Assembly (NCBI GenBank): GCA_032622095.1
Contig: CP136062.1
Coordinates: forward strand, 153,880,875-153,944,874
DNA: 64,000 nt
Direction: 5' to 3'
Origin: Siphonodentalium dalli
Taxonomy: Eukaryota; Mollusca; Scaphopoda; Gadilida; Siphonodentaliidae
A program made the translations under genes and the position numbers. The notes under the pieces are model-generated. The model did no database searches and was not told where the DNA came from. It saw only the letters and a program-made list of their open reading frames with translations. Positions within the stretch are counted from its first letter, which is position 1. Each line of letters starts with the position of its first letter. This document shows positions 53,890 through 63,935 of this stretch, piece by piece.

Positions 53890-56800
53890 GTAAGATTTAT
53901 TATTATCAGGAACACATGGAGAGTGGTAAGATTTATTATTATCAGGAACACATGGAGAGTGGCAAGATTTATTATTAGGTGGAATCAGTAACACATATGG
54001 AGAATGGTAAGAATTATTATTAGGTAATAGTTTCTGTAATCAGGAACACATATGTAGAATGGTAAGAATTATTATCAGGTAATAGCTTCTGTAATCAGGA
54101 ACACATATGGCGAGCGGTAAGAATTATTATTAGGTAATAGCTTCTGTAATCAGGAACACATATGGCGAGCGGTAAGAATTATTATTAGGTAATAGCTTCT
54201 GTAATCAGGAACACATATGGCGAGCGGTAAGAATTATTATTAGGTAATAGTTTCTGTAATCAGGAACACATATGGAGAGTGGTAAGAATTATTATTAGGT
54301 AATAGTTTCTGTAATCAGGAACACATATGGAGAGTGGTAAGAATTATTATTAGGTAATAGTTTCTGTAATCAGGAACACATATGGAGAGTGGTAAGAATT
54401 ATTATCAGGTAATAGCTTCTGTAATCAGGAACACATGGAGAGTGGTAAGAATTATTATCAGGTAATAGCTTCTGTAATCAGGAACACATATGGCGAGCGG
54501 TAAGAATTATTATTAGGTAATAGTTTCTGTAATCAGGAACACATATGGAGAGTGGTAAGAATTATTATTAGGTAATAGTTTCTGTAATCAGGAACACATA
54601 TGGAGAGTGGTAAGAATTATTATTAGGTAATAGCTTCTGTAATCAGGAACACATATGGAGAGTGGTAAGAATTATTATTAGGTAATAGTTTCTGTAATCA
54701 GGAACACATATGGAGAGTGGTAAGAATTATTATCAGGTAATAGCTTCTGTAATCAGGAACACATATGGAGAGTGGTAAGAATTATTATCAGGTAATAGCT
54801 TCTGTAATCAGGAACACATATGGCGAGCGGTAAGAATTATTATTAGGTAATAGTTTCTGTAATCAGGAACACATATGGCGAGCGGTAAGAATTATTATTA
54901 GGTAATAGTTTCTGTAATCAGGAACACATATGGAGAGTGGTAAGAATTATTATTAGGTAATAGTTTCTGTAATCAGGAACACATATGGAGAGTGGTAAGA
55001 ATTATTATCAGGTAATAGCTTCTGTAATCAGGAACACATATGGAGAGTGGTAAGAATTATTATCAGGTAATAGCTTCTGTAATCAGGAACACATATGGAG
55101 AGTGGTAAGAATTATTATCAGGTAATAGCTTCTGTAATCAGGAACACATATGGAGAGTGGTAAGAATTATTATTAGGTAATAGCTTCTGTAATCAGGAAC
55201 ACATATGGAGAGTGGTAAGAATTATTATTAGGTAATAGCTTCTGTAATCAGGAACACATATGGAGAGTGGTAAGAATTATTATCAGGTAATAACTTCTGT
55301 AATCAGGAACACATATGGAGAGCGGTAAGAATTATTATCAGGTAATAGCTTCTGTAATCAGGAACACAGATGTAGAGCGGTAAGAATTATTATCAGGTAA
55401 TAGCTTCTGTAATCAGGAACACATATGGCGAGCGGTAAGAATTATTATTAGGTAATAGCTTCTGTAATCAGGAACACATATGGCGAGCGGTAAGAATTAT
55501 TATTAGGTAATAGCTTCTGTAATCAGGAACACATATGGCGAGCGGTAAGAATTATTATCAGGTAATAGCTTCTGGAACCAGGAACACATATGGAGAGCGG
55601 TAAGAATTATTATCAGGTAATAACTTCTGTAATCAGGAACACATATGGCGAGCGGTAAGAATTATTATCAGGTAATAGCTTCTGTAATCAGGAACACATA
55701 TGGAGAGTGGTAAGAATTATTATCAGGTAATAGCTTCTGTAATCAGGAACACATATGGAGAGCGGTAAGAATTATTATCAGGTAATAGCTTCTGTAATCA
55801 GGAACACATATGGAGAGCGGTAAGAATTATTATTAGGTAATAGTTTCTGTAATCAGGAACACATATGTAGAGCGGTAAGAATTATTATCAGGTAATAGCT
55901 TCTGTAATCAGGAACACATATGGCGAGCGGTAAGAATTATTATTAGGTAATAGTTTATGTAATCAGGAACACATATGTAGAGCAGTAAGAATTATTATCA
56001 GGTAATAGCTTCTGTAATCAGGAACACATATGTAGAGCGGTAAGAATTATTATCAGGTAATAACTTCTGTAATCAGGAACACATATGGCGAGCGGTAAGA
56101 ATTATTATCAGGTAATAGCTTCTGTAATCAGGAACACATATGGAGAGTGGTAAGAATTATTATCAGGTAATAGCTTCTGTAATCAGGAACACATATGGAG
56201 AGCGGTAAGAATTATTATCAGGTAATAGCTTCTGTAATCAGGAACACATATGGAGAGCGGTAAGAATTATTATCAGGTAATAACTTCTGTAATCAGGAAC
56301 ACATATGGCGAGCGGTAAGAATTATTATCAGGTAATAGCTTCTGTAATCAGGAACACATATGGAGAGTGGTAAGAATTATTATCAGGTAATAGCTTCTGT
56401 AATCAGGAACACATATGGAGAGCGGTAAGAATTATTATCAGGTAATAGCTTCTGTAATCAGGAACACATGGAGAGCGGTAAGAATTATTATCAGGTAATA
56501 GCTTCTGTAATCAGGAACACATATGGAGAGCGGTAAGAATTATTATTAGGTAATAGTTTCTGTAATCAGGAACACATATGTAGAGCGGTAAGAATTATTA
56601 TCAGGTAATAGCTTCTGTAATCAGGAACACATATGGCGAGCGGTAAGAATTATTATTAGGTAATAGTTTATGTAATCAGGAACACATATGTAGAGCAGTA
56701 AGAATTATTATCAGGTAATAGCTTCTGTAATCAGGAACACATATGTAGAGCGGTAAGAATTATTATCAGGTAATAGCTTCTGTAATCAGGAACACATATG

Positions 56801-57040
56801 GCGAGCGGTAAGAATTATTATCAGGTAATAGCTTCTGTAATTAGGAACACATATGTAGAGCGGTAAGAATTATTATCAGGTAATAGCTTCTGTAATCAGG
56901 AACACATATGGCGAGCGGTAAGAATTATTATCAGGTAATAGCTTCTGTAATTAGGAACACTTATGGAGAGCGGTAAGAATTATTATCAGGTAATAGCTTC
57001 TGTAATCAGGAACACATATGGAGAGCGGTAAGAATTATGA
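53855..57040 (+). repeat. 59-copy array of exon-8 3' end plus 5' splice site (mostly 55-bp unit)
   Basis: Each unit holds TAGCTTCTGTAATCAGGAAC, ACATATGGAGAGTG and the donor GTAAGAATTATTATTAGG. The first three donors (53890, 53926 and a GCAAG variant at 53962) are 36 bp apart. From 54007 to 57028 there are 56 copies at 55 bp, allowing for two 2-bp deletions. Variable positions include GGAGAG/GGCGAG/GTAGAG, GTGG/GCGG, TTAGG/TCAGG and TTTCTG/CTTCTG. A rare TTTATG variant recurs at 55954 and 56667, marking a 13-unit secondary duplication. Confidence 0.95.
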
Positions 57041-57044
57041 TTAG

Positions 57045-57099
57045 GTTCTATTCAGTGCAGAGGAAGCCGCTAGCTTCAGGAATCAGGAACTCACATGGA
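57045..57099 (+). pseudogene. longer decayed copy of exon 8 3' end
   Basis: TCTATTCAGTGCAGAGGAAG, CCGCTAGCTTCAGGAATCAG and GAACTCACATGGAGACTAG match exon 8 from [10 protein letters not shown] to the end. It reaches further into the exon than array units do. The donor is lost. Confidence 0.8.
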
Positions 57100-57109
57100 G
57101 ACTAGATGG

Positions 57110-57440
57110 GAGTCATCAACTTTTTACAAATTTCATTAAAAACATGGCCACCGGCAGCCATATATGATGTTACTCTTTGCATGACTAAATCCTTTGGCAC
57201 ATCCTACAGACCACATACCTCAACCGATTATCACCGAACTTCATATTGATCTTCGGGGGTGACCACTAGATTGGAGTTATAAAAAAAATTTGAATATCTT
57301 TGGAAAACATGGCTACCAGTGACCATCTTGGATTTTACTTTATATATATCTCTTCATGTTGACATCTAGTATTACTTAGACATTTCAAATTTCCACATTC
57401 CTAATTGCCCCATTGACTGTAACATATGAAATTATCCCCT
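57110..57440. repeat. fragment related to the 62806-63190 repeat
   Basis: AACATGGCCACCGGCAGCCA, TTACTCTTTGCATGACTAAA, TCCTTTGGCAC and ACAGACCACATACCTC match the cores at 62995-63100. Confidence 0.6.
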
Positions 57441-57477
57441 ATCATTGAGAGACATTGACTCTTTCATTCTAATTTTG

Positions 57478-57990
57478 AGTGCTGCTATCTTCTGGAATCG
57501 GGAGCTCATATGTGACCCGCCATATCAAATCCAGTCGTAAGTCGGGATTTTTTTACTCTGTGCCAATGCATTCTCTTATATATGCAAGTCGACCATAGGT
57601 CGCCTTGCATATATAAGAGAATGCATTGGCCTAACAATTTTTTACAATTTTAATAATTTGTTCTTGTATTCTTTAACAATTTTATAATTTCACACATACA
57701 GAGCCCCAGACAAACATGAGCAGACGACACTCTTCTATATGCTTCTATATATGTGTGGGGCTCCCTGCAGGGTAATGGATGTTTTTTATTTTATGTCCTA
57801 AAAATTGTAAGAAACATTTATTTAAAAAACATGATAAAAAATTGTTAGGCCAATGCATTCTCTTATATATATGCGAGGTGACCTATGGTCGACTCGCATA
57901 TATAAGAGAATGCATTGGCACAGGGTAAAAAAATCCCGACTTACAACTGGATTTCATATGGCGGGTCACATATGGAGAGTGACATATGAA
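57478..57990 (+). pseudogene. decayed exon 8 3'-end copy split by a T-G MITE
   Basis: TGCTGCTATCTTCTGGAATC and GGGAGCTCATA precede the MITE. TATGGAGAGTGACATATG follows it. Joined, they resemble the exon 8 array unit, so the MITE landed in an existing pseudo-copy. Confidence 0.7.
57511..57970. mobile_element. T-G MITE, full length (460 bp)
   Basis: TGTGACCCGCC and GGCGGGTCACA ends, with TA on both sides. The host is a repeat with many intact relatives reading CACATATGGAGAG, so the target TA is clear. Two core hairpins (57560-57628 and 57849-57919; the second has an extra AT). Confidence 0.88.
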
Positions 57991-57997
57991 TGATTAT

Positions 57998-58045
57998 TAG
58001 GTTCTATTCAGCGTAGAGGAAGCTTCTGGAATCAGGATTCATATT
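57998..58045 (+). pseudogene. third decayed exon 8 3'-end copy
   Basis: TTCTATTCAGCGTAGAGGAA, then GCTTCTGGAATCAGGATTCA. It is an exon 8 match with a 9-base deletion (AGCAGCTAG lost) and no donor. Confidence 0.75.
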
Positions 58046-58082
58046 TTTTGGTGGGAATTGTTCAGATAATAAGTTCAATAAA

Positions 58083-58169
58083 CAAGCCTTGAAATAGTGT
58101 GGCTGTCATTTGCAGAATGAGGTCCCCAGAGGGTGAATTTGGTGATGACAGCCACACTATTTCAAGGCT
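58083..58169. mobile_element. GAG-family element reduced to an 87-bp fold-back
   Basis: Perfect ends AAGCCTTGAAATAGTGTGGC / GCCACACTATTTCAAGGCTT around one GAGGTCCCCAGAGGG module. Nearly all internal sequence is deleted. It ends 51 bases before the exon 9 acceptor. Confidence 0.8.
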
Positions 58170-58220
58170 TGGATGACTGTAAATTTCCATAGTTTCTAAG
58201 TTTTCTGCTTTCTTTTTCAG

Positions 58221-58331
58221 TTTTTCACTGCCATGGTATCCTGTTTCGGAACAAACTTACTACTCAGTATATATGCAGGGAATCCCACCAAATTATCCTC
58301 TCCAGGACTCGTTAGATTTGATGTTTTTGAT
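58221..58331 (+). CDS. CLCN7-like: CLC exon 9: helix I and following loop (3' end tandemly amplified)
   Basis: A 111-nt, 37-codon, phase-0 exon with acceptor TGCTTTCTTTTTCAG and donor GTAAGT. FFTAMVSCFGTNLLLSIYAG, then NPTKLSSPGLVRFDVFD. It corresponds to helix I and the loop reading LSIYHGN...LSSPGL in ClC-7, the strongest pointer to ClC-7 over ClC-6. The last 71 nt and the donor are repeated immediately downstream. The next exon (helix J onward) was not found before the window ends. Confidence 0.95.
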
Positions 58332-59122
58332 GTAAGTTGATACTCAGTATATATGCAGGGAATCCCACCAAATTATCCTCTCCAGGACTCGTTAGATTTG
58401 ATGTTTTTGATGTAAGTTGATACTCAGTATATATGCAGGGAATCCCACCAAATTATCCTCTCCAGGACTCGTTAGATTTGATGTTTTTGATGTAAGTTGA
58501 TACTCAGTATATATGCAGGGAATCCCACCAAATTATCCTCTCCAGGACTCGTTAGATTTGATGTTTTTGATGTAAGTTGATACTCAGTATATATGCAGGG
58601 AATCCCACCAAATTATCCTCTCCAGGACTTGTTAGATTTGATGTTTTTGATGTAAGTTGATACTCAGTATATATGCAGGGAATCCCACCAAATTATCCTC
58701 TCCAGGACTTGTTAGATTTGATGTTTTTGATGTAAGTTGATACTCAGTATATATGCCGGGAATCCCACCAAATTATCCTCTCCAGGACTCGTTAGATTTG
58801 ATGTTTTTGATGTAAGTTGATACTCAGTATATATGCAGGGAATCCCACCAAATTATCCTCTCCAGGACTCGTTAGATTTGATGTTTTTGATGTAAGTTGA
58901 TACTCAGTATATATGCAGGGAATCCCACCAAATTATCCTCTCCAGGACTCGTTAGATTTGATGTTTTTGATGTAAGTTGATACTCAGTATATATGCAGGG
59001 AATCCCACCAAATTATCCTCTCCAGGACTCGTTAGATTTGATGTTTTTGATGTAAGTTGATACTCAGTATATATGCAGGGAATCCCACCAAATTATCCTC
59101 TCCAGGACTTGTTAGATTTGAT
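58261..59122 (+). repeat. 10.8-copy array of exon-9 3' end plus 5' splice site (80-bp unit)
   Basis: The unit is 71 nt of exon 9 (TACTCAGTATATATGCAGGG to TTTGATGTTTTTGAT) plus GTAAGTTGA. Starts lie every 80 bases from 58261 to 59061, and donors every 80 from 58332 to 59052. Copies are almost identical (a few CTC/CTT and CAGG/CCGG changes). The last copy breaks off after TTAGATTTGAT and has no donor. Reading through any donor meets TGA at once (GTA AGT TGA), so copies 2-11 cannot code in frame from copy 1. Confidence 0.95.
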
Positions 59123-59134
59123 ACAGAAGGCCAC

Positions 59135-59845
59135 AGCAATTTTATCAGTTGGTTTACGAACATTAAGGGAGATGGACGAGTGGAAAATAATCTAAATAAA
59201 ACCCAGGCAGGTCTTGTTATACTGATTGGCAATTATCCCACACGATCCTGGTGAATGCAACTAATTACATAGCATAACGCTTCTTGAATTTGTGTAGCGA
59301 AACTTGAGAGTCGGAATAAAAAATAATTCTGGCTGCTGATTGGTTGATTATCTTTGAGGTGAATTCCCTGAGCAGGAACAGAAAATTATAGCCTACGTAA
59401 ATATGGTGATCAGTTTTGTTTAGATTGCCAGGAAGAGTCTGGTGGGATCCCGAAGTTATGGAAGGGGTCTGGCTATTTTTATGTTCCTGATTTTTGTGCA
59501 GTAAATGGGTTAGTTGTGGAAATACAAGATTTGTTTTTAGGAAATACCGTAAATGGTTCATTTGTTGTCACCGAATGGTGTATCGGATAATGTTCTGAGG
59601 GAAAATTGACAATTTGAAGTTCTTATAGGCTTAACCCATTTGCGGTAGGACTTACAGTTAACACTGTCGCCTATGGAGAATAATTAGTTGTTTATATATA
59701 AATGTAACCTCCAGGTAACCATTTTACTTGCTGAACAATGGGACGTAACTCTAAATTGTCAACATCAGTTTGGTACTCCATGCAGATCTGAACACATGTG
59801 CTGTGCGACAGTGAAGAAACTAAACATTAACTCAGTCTCAGTCTC
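59135..59845. other. no further CLC exon recognised
   Basis: The frame continuing from the last exon 9 copy (to 59254) has no CLC similarity and is not splice-bounded. I looked for helix J (GVVGG-like) and did not find it. Confidence 0.5.
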
Positions 59846-60061
59846 AAAAGCAGATGACACATTGCATAATCGAGGTTCCCAATGGGTGTACATCACAATA
59901 TTCGCCATTTGGGAACCTCAATCTGAGTCTAATATGTCTCCCATAGCAGTTGAGGCCATGCAGAATGAGGTCCCCAGATGGTGAATTTGGGGATGCTAGC
60001 CCACTATGCGGGATAGCATCACTAAATTCACCCTCTGGGGGACCTCATTCTGCAAATGTCA
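59846..60061. mobile_element. GAG-family element, partial
   Basis: CAGATGACACATTGCATAAT, CCCAATGGGTGTACATCACA and the terminal fold-back ending CATTCTGCAAATGTC; close to 7294-7482. Confidence 0.7.
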
Positions 60062-60330
60062 TTATATGTTTAAAATTAATCACAGAATTGATGATAAATA
60101 TGCTGCTGGATTGATCGGTGTATCCTGAATGCACAGAATAAATAAAGACGAGATGCTTTTCATTACAGCAAATGTTGATTCTCTAGCACAAACAGAAGAT
60201 GCATTCTGTTCTATTTTCAGTGGACAGTACGGTGTCATGCCCTATTGTCACCCTCGTGATATCGGCTTACTGATCTCAGACTCGTCCATACACAATCACC
60301 ATATTTCCTACTGACTAGACTACTTTTTAT

Positions 60331-61196
60331 TATACCCCCTTTTTAAAAAAAAGGGGGGTATACTGTTTTGCACCTGTCCGTCCGTCCGTCCGTACGTCCG
60401 TCCGATGTCTGTTCATGTCATAACTTGAACAATAGTGCTCGGATCTCAATGAAATTAGGTATGGATGTTCACTACTATGAGGACATTAAATAGAGGGTTC
60501 CATCGTTTTGTTCGGATTTTCCATTCTAGAGTTATTCATCTTTGTTTATCTGGAAATGTTGAATTTTTGGTCCATCTGGTGTCTGTTCATGTCGTAACTT
60601 CAACAGTTGTGCTGGGATCTCAATGAAATTTGGAATGGATGTTCACAACTATGAGGACATTAAAAAGAGGGTTCCATCGTTTTGTTCGGATTTTCCATTC
60701 TAGAGTTATTCATCTTTGTTTATCTGGAAATGTTGGATTTTTGGTCCGTCTGGTGTCTGTTCATGTCATAACATAACATGAACAGTAGTGCTCGAATCTC
60801 AATGAAATTTGGTATGGATGTTAACTACTATGAGGGCATTCAATAGAGGGTTCCATTGTTCTGTTTGGCTTTTCCATTCTAGAGTTATTCAAGTTCGTTT
60901 ATCTGGACATGTTGGCTGTTTGGTCCATCCGATGTCTGTTCAGGTCATAACTTGAACAGGAATGCTCGGATCTCAATGAAATTTTGTATGGATGTTCACC
61001 ACTATGAGGACATTTAATGGCATATTCAACTGTTTTGTTTTGTTTTTTGTGCTATATAGTTATTCATCTTCGTTTATATGAAAATGCTGATTTTTGGGTC
61101 TATCTGTCTGAGTATAGCAGTCATAAGTTATAGATATGCCCACACTAGGCGGTATGCCACTAGGGTGTATGTACCGGACGACAGTCCATCTCTTGT
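60331..61196 (+). repeat. pearl-like element with four ~185-bp tandem cores
   Basis: A hairpin ATACCCCCTTTTTAAAA / GGGGGGTAT, then (GTCC)n, then cores repeating CATGTCATAACTTGAACA, ATCTCAATGAAATT, GGATGTTCACTACTATGAGG and TTCTAGAGTTATTCATCTT. The tail is TATGCCCACACTAGGCGGTA to GACAGTCCATCTCTTGTT. Confidence 0.7.
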
Positions 61197-61199
61197 TTG

Positions 61200-61762
61200 A
61201 ATATCCCGAGGGTAGCCGGAGTCAAACAAAGTAGTTTTAGTCCCGTATACTGGGAATTCCCAATCTATTTCTGTATTCATGTGGTGCGCTGTTTGTATTT
61301 CTCGATTCGTGTAAAATGTTTTAGCAAAAATAATTATGTTTGATTTGTTGTGAATATGTTTCCAATTCCATCGTGTTTCATTTGTGTAAATGTTACAACA
61401 ACACGTACTATATATAATGATTTGATTGGTGCAAAACATGATATTAAACATCAATGCTATTGCTGATATTGACATTTCATGTCGTAATTACAACATATGT
61501 CACATATCTTGATATACATTGATCATTACTATGCATTTTGTTCCACTTTTGTTCATATCTGATCTCAGTATTTGAAGCGGTAACAATTTGTGTTCAAATG
61601 TAGTTTGTAACTCAAGATGTGAATATAGGTGAACAGAATTATTGTTGTATCGCTTTCACCCAATTGAATATGAGCGCTTGATAATATATGAATATTCACA
61701 AGGGTAAGGGCATTCTCCAATATCCTATCACTGTGTGTTACTGAGCATACATTCACGGAAAC
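61200..61762. other. no gene recognised
   Basis: AT-rich sequence. The 115-codon open frame at 61128-61475 on the minus strand overlaps repeat sequence and has no recognisable domain. Confidence 0.5.
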
Positions 61763-61900
61763 AAGCCTTCAAATAGTGTGTCTGTCATTTGCAGAATGAG
61801 GTCCCCAGAGGGTGAATTTAGTGAGGCTATCCTGCACAGTGGGCTAGCATCACCAAATTCACCCTCTGGGGACCTCATTCTGTATAGGCCTCATCTTAGG
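61763..61900. mobile_element. GAG-family left half
   Basis: CAAGCCTTCAAATAGTGTGT, a complete fold-back module, then TATAGGCCTCATCTTAGG. The right half is absent. Confidence 0.75.
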
Positions 61901-62055
61901 TGAAAAATATATGATATTCAACACAATATCAGTTTCAAGAGATTAGTCCCCGATTCAAATTTATTATTGTAAGGAGCTAAAATAATGAAAAAACAATGTT
62001 GTAGCACCTTCAATTTCTCAAAATATTGAGGGATTATTAGGACAATATAAAAAAA

Positions 62056-62590
62056 TTGCTTTATTTACATCCCCTCCCAACCCTATTTACATCCCCTCCC
62101 AACCCTATTTAAATCCCCTCTCGACCCTATTTACATCCCCTCCCGACCCTATTTACATCCCCACCGACCCTATTTACATCCCTTCCTGACTCTATTTACA
62201 TCCCCTCCCAACCCTATTTACATCCCCTCCTGACCCTATTTACATCCCCTCCCGTCCCTATTTACATCCCCTCCCAACCCTATTTACATCCCCTCCTGAC
62301 CCTATTTATATCCCCTCCCGACACTATTTACATCCCCACTGACCCTATTTACATCCCCTCCTGACTCTATTTACATCCCCTCCCAACCCTATTTACATCC
62401 CTCCCGACCCTATTTACATCCCCACTGACCCTATTTACATCCCCTCCTGACTCTATTTACATCCCCTCCCAACCCTATTTACATCCCCTCCTGACCCTAT
62501 TTACATCCCCTCCTGACCCTATTTACATCCCCATTCCGACCCTATTTACATCCCCTCCTGCCCCTATTTTATTACCTCTCCAGGCCCTCC
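62056..62590 (+). repeat. minisatellite, ~21-22-bp unit, about 25 copies
   Basis: Unit CCCTATTTACATCCCCTCC plus two or three variable bases (CAA, CGA, TGA). Strongly strand-asymmetric, with C and T prevailing on the + strand. Confidence 0.9.
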
Positions 62591-62805
62591 TCAATTGTAA
62601 TATCCAAATTTTGTTCTCATGCCTTAACCATCATATTACATTTCAATGACCCATCAATCAGTCTTATTTGGATCAAATTGGACAATCTAAATCACCTTGT
62701 AGTATATAAGATATGATACTGCTTCAATATCTAGAACTGTCCATTAACGTTTGTTTGAAACAATAAAATATAAAAATAAAATTTGCCCTCCTGCCCAATT
62801 GTTAA

Positions 62806-63190
62806 GCTCAACTTTACTTTGTAAAGTTTGAGCTATTGCCATGGCTTGGTATCCGTCGTCCATGTGTGTCTGCGTGTATGCGTGTGTGAGGCATCAACAA
62901 TACAGGCTACAGGTCGTACCTTTGGTCGGATTATTATGAAATTTGTCATAGCTGTTGACATTGACATGTAAATGGGAACGAGTCAATTTGGGGTCATTCG
63001 GCAAAAAAACATGACCACCAGCAGCCATCTTGGATTTTACTCTTTGCATGACTAAATCCTTTGGCACGGGCTACAGGTCGTACCTTTGGTCGGATCATTA
63101 TGAAATTTGTCATGGCTGTTAACATTGACATGTAGATGGGAACGATTCAATTTGGGGTCATTCGGCAAAAATACATGACCACCAGAGCTG
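62806..63190 (+). repeat. pearl-like element with two ~170-bp cores
   Basis: A hairpin AAGCTCAACTTTAC / GTAAAGTTTGAGCT, a GTGTGTCTGCGTGTATGCG tract, then two cores with CTACAGGTCGTACCTTTGGT, ATTATGAAATTTGTCATAGC and ATTTGGGGTCATTCGGC. Confidence 0.7.
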
Positions 63191-63599
63191 TTAAGTTTCA
63201 CGGATCGTCTGTGAGACTCCCGGATTGCACCGCAATTCTGCAAATACGGATAACCCCCAATTTCTCCCGGATTCAGCAAAACCTCGCATTAAAAATTAAA
63301 AAAAAAGATGTTTTTTTAATTTTTTTTTAATAGGTATTTGCGGGGGATTCCCCAAATGACAGGGAATTCCTTATTTCCTGTACCGTAAATACCCACACAT
63401 TAATATTCACAGAATGTACCGTCGGTAACTTTTGATTGAAGACTGATCAGTGGTGAACTGTGACTGATATTAATTGATTTTCACCCTCTGGTGAAGCCAC
63501 ACGTATAAAGGTTGTTGTTATAGTATACAATACGTGTAATCACAAGTGTGCAGCTGTATTGTAATACTTTATGATTTAAGTTCACTGATAGTGGTATGC
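63191..63599. other. no gene recognised
   Basis: AT-rich, with A/T runs at 63297-63330. No exon could be supported. Confidence 0.45.
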
Positions 63600-63935
63600 A
63601 TTGCGAACGGAATGTGTCCATTTCTTTTGCGGGTAAAACTTTTTATTTAAGACAGGTCATTTTGTACTTTCTGTTTCACGCATACATGTCCAATTGTAAC
63701 CTGTGTAACTCGGGTTCGTTTTTACTGATTTTAAACAAAGTTTCTGCTTCTTAAAATGTTTTAATAAATGGTGGAATGTGTGCATTTCTTTTTGTGGGTT
63801 AAACTGTAGTACGATTCCATTTTGTAGTTTATTACGATTTTGTACTTTCGCTTTTGCACATATCCGGCTGTATCCGGTGGAATTCTGAGTATTTTTACAA
63901 AGTGTCTGCTTCTTTCTTTTCAATAAATGGTGGTA
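63600..63935 (+). repeat. diverged tandem duplication (~165 bp x 2)
   Basis: GGAATGTGTCCATTTCTTTT, ATTTTGTACTTTC, CAAAGTTTCTGCTTCTT and AATAAATGGTGG recur in order in 63609-63775 and 63772-63933. Confidence 0.65.

Larger units (their letters stand above)
3945..59131 (+). other. CLCN7-like: CLC chloride/proton exchanger locus (ClC-6/7 clade), 5' and 3' incomplete
   Basis: Nine exons on the + strand join to a continuous 1,029-nt frame. All exon junctions are phase 0 except the one between 43201 and 47562, which is phase 1. Intron lengths are about 12.8, 13.1, 12.9, 4.4, 3.5, 1.7, 0.7 and 4.3 kb. The product would be an intracellular (late endosome/lysosome) Cl-/H+ exchanger. Residues diagnostic for ClC-6 (paired cysteines in the B-C loop) and for ClC-7 (EGPM-HSG-IVAAG, LSSPGL) both occur, so the exact paralogue is open. 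Helices J-R and the CBS domains are not in the window. Confidence 0.9.

Noticed and set aside
53855-57040. CRISPR array or bacterial repeat-spacer system
   Set aside because: Units are contiguous, spacer-free copies of an animal exon-intron boundary, and no cas genes exist.
59057-59254. Continuation of CLC coding after the last exon 9 copy
   Set aside because: After LSSPGLVRFD the frame reads TEGHSNFISWF and on, with no resemblance to the loop before helix J in CLC proteins, and it begins in a donor-less partial copy.
62056-62590. Telomeric or CRISPR-like repeat
   Set aside because: The unit CCCTATTTACATCCCCTCC is a degenerate minisatellite. It is not TTAGGG-type and has no unique spacers.
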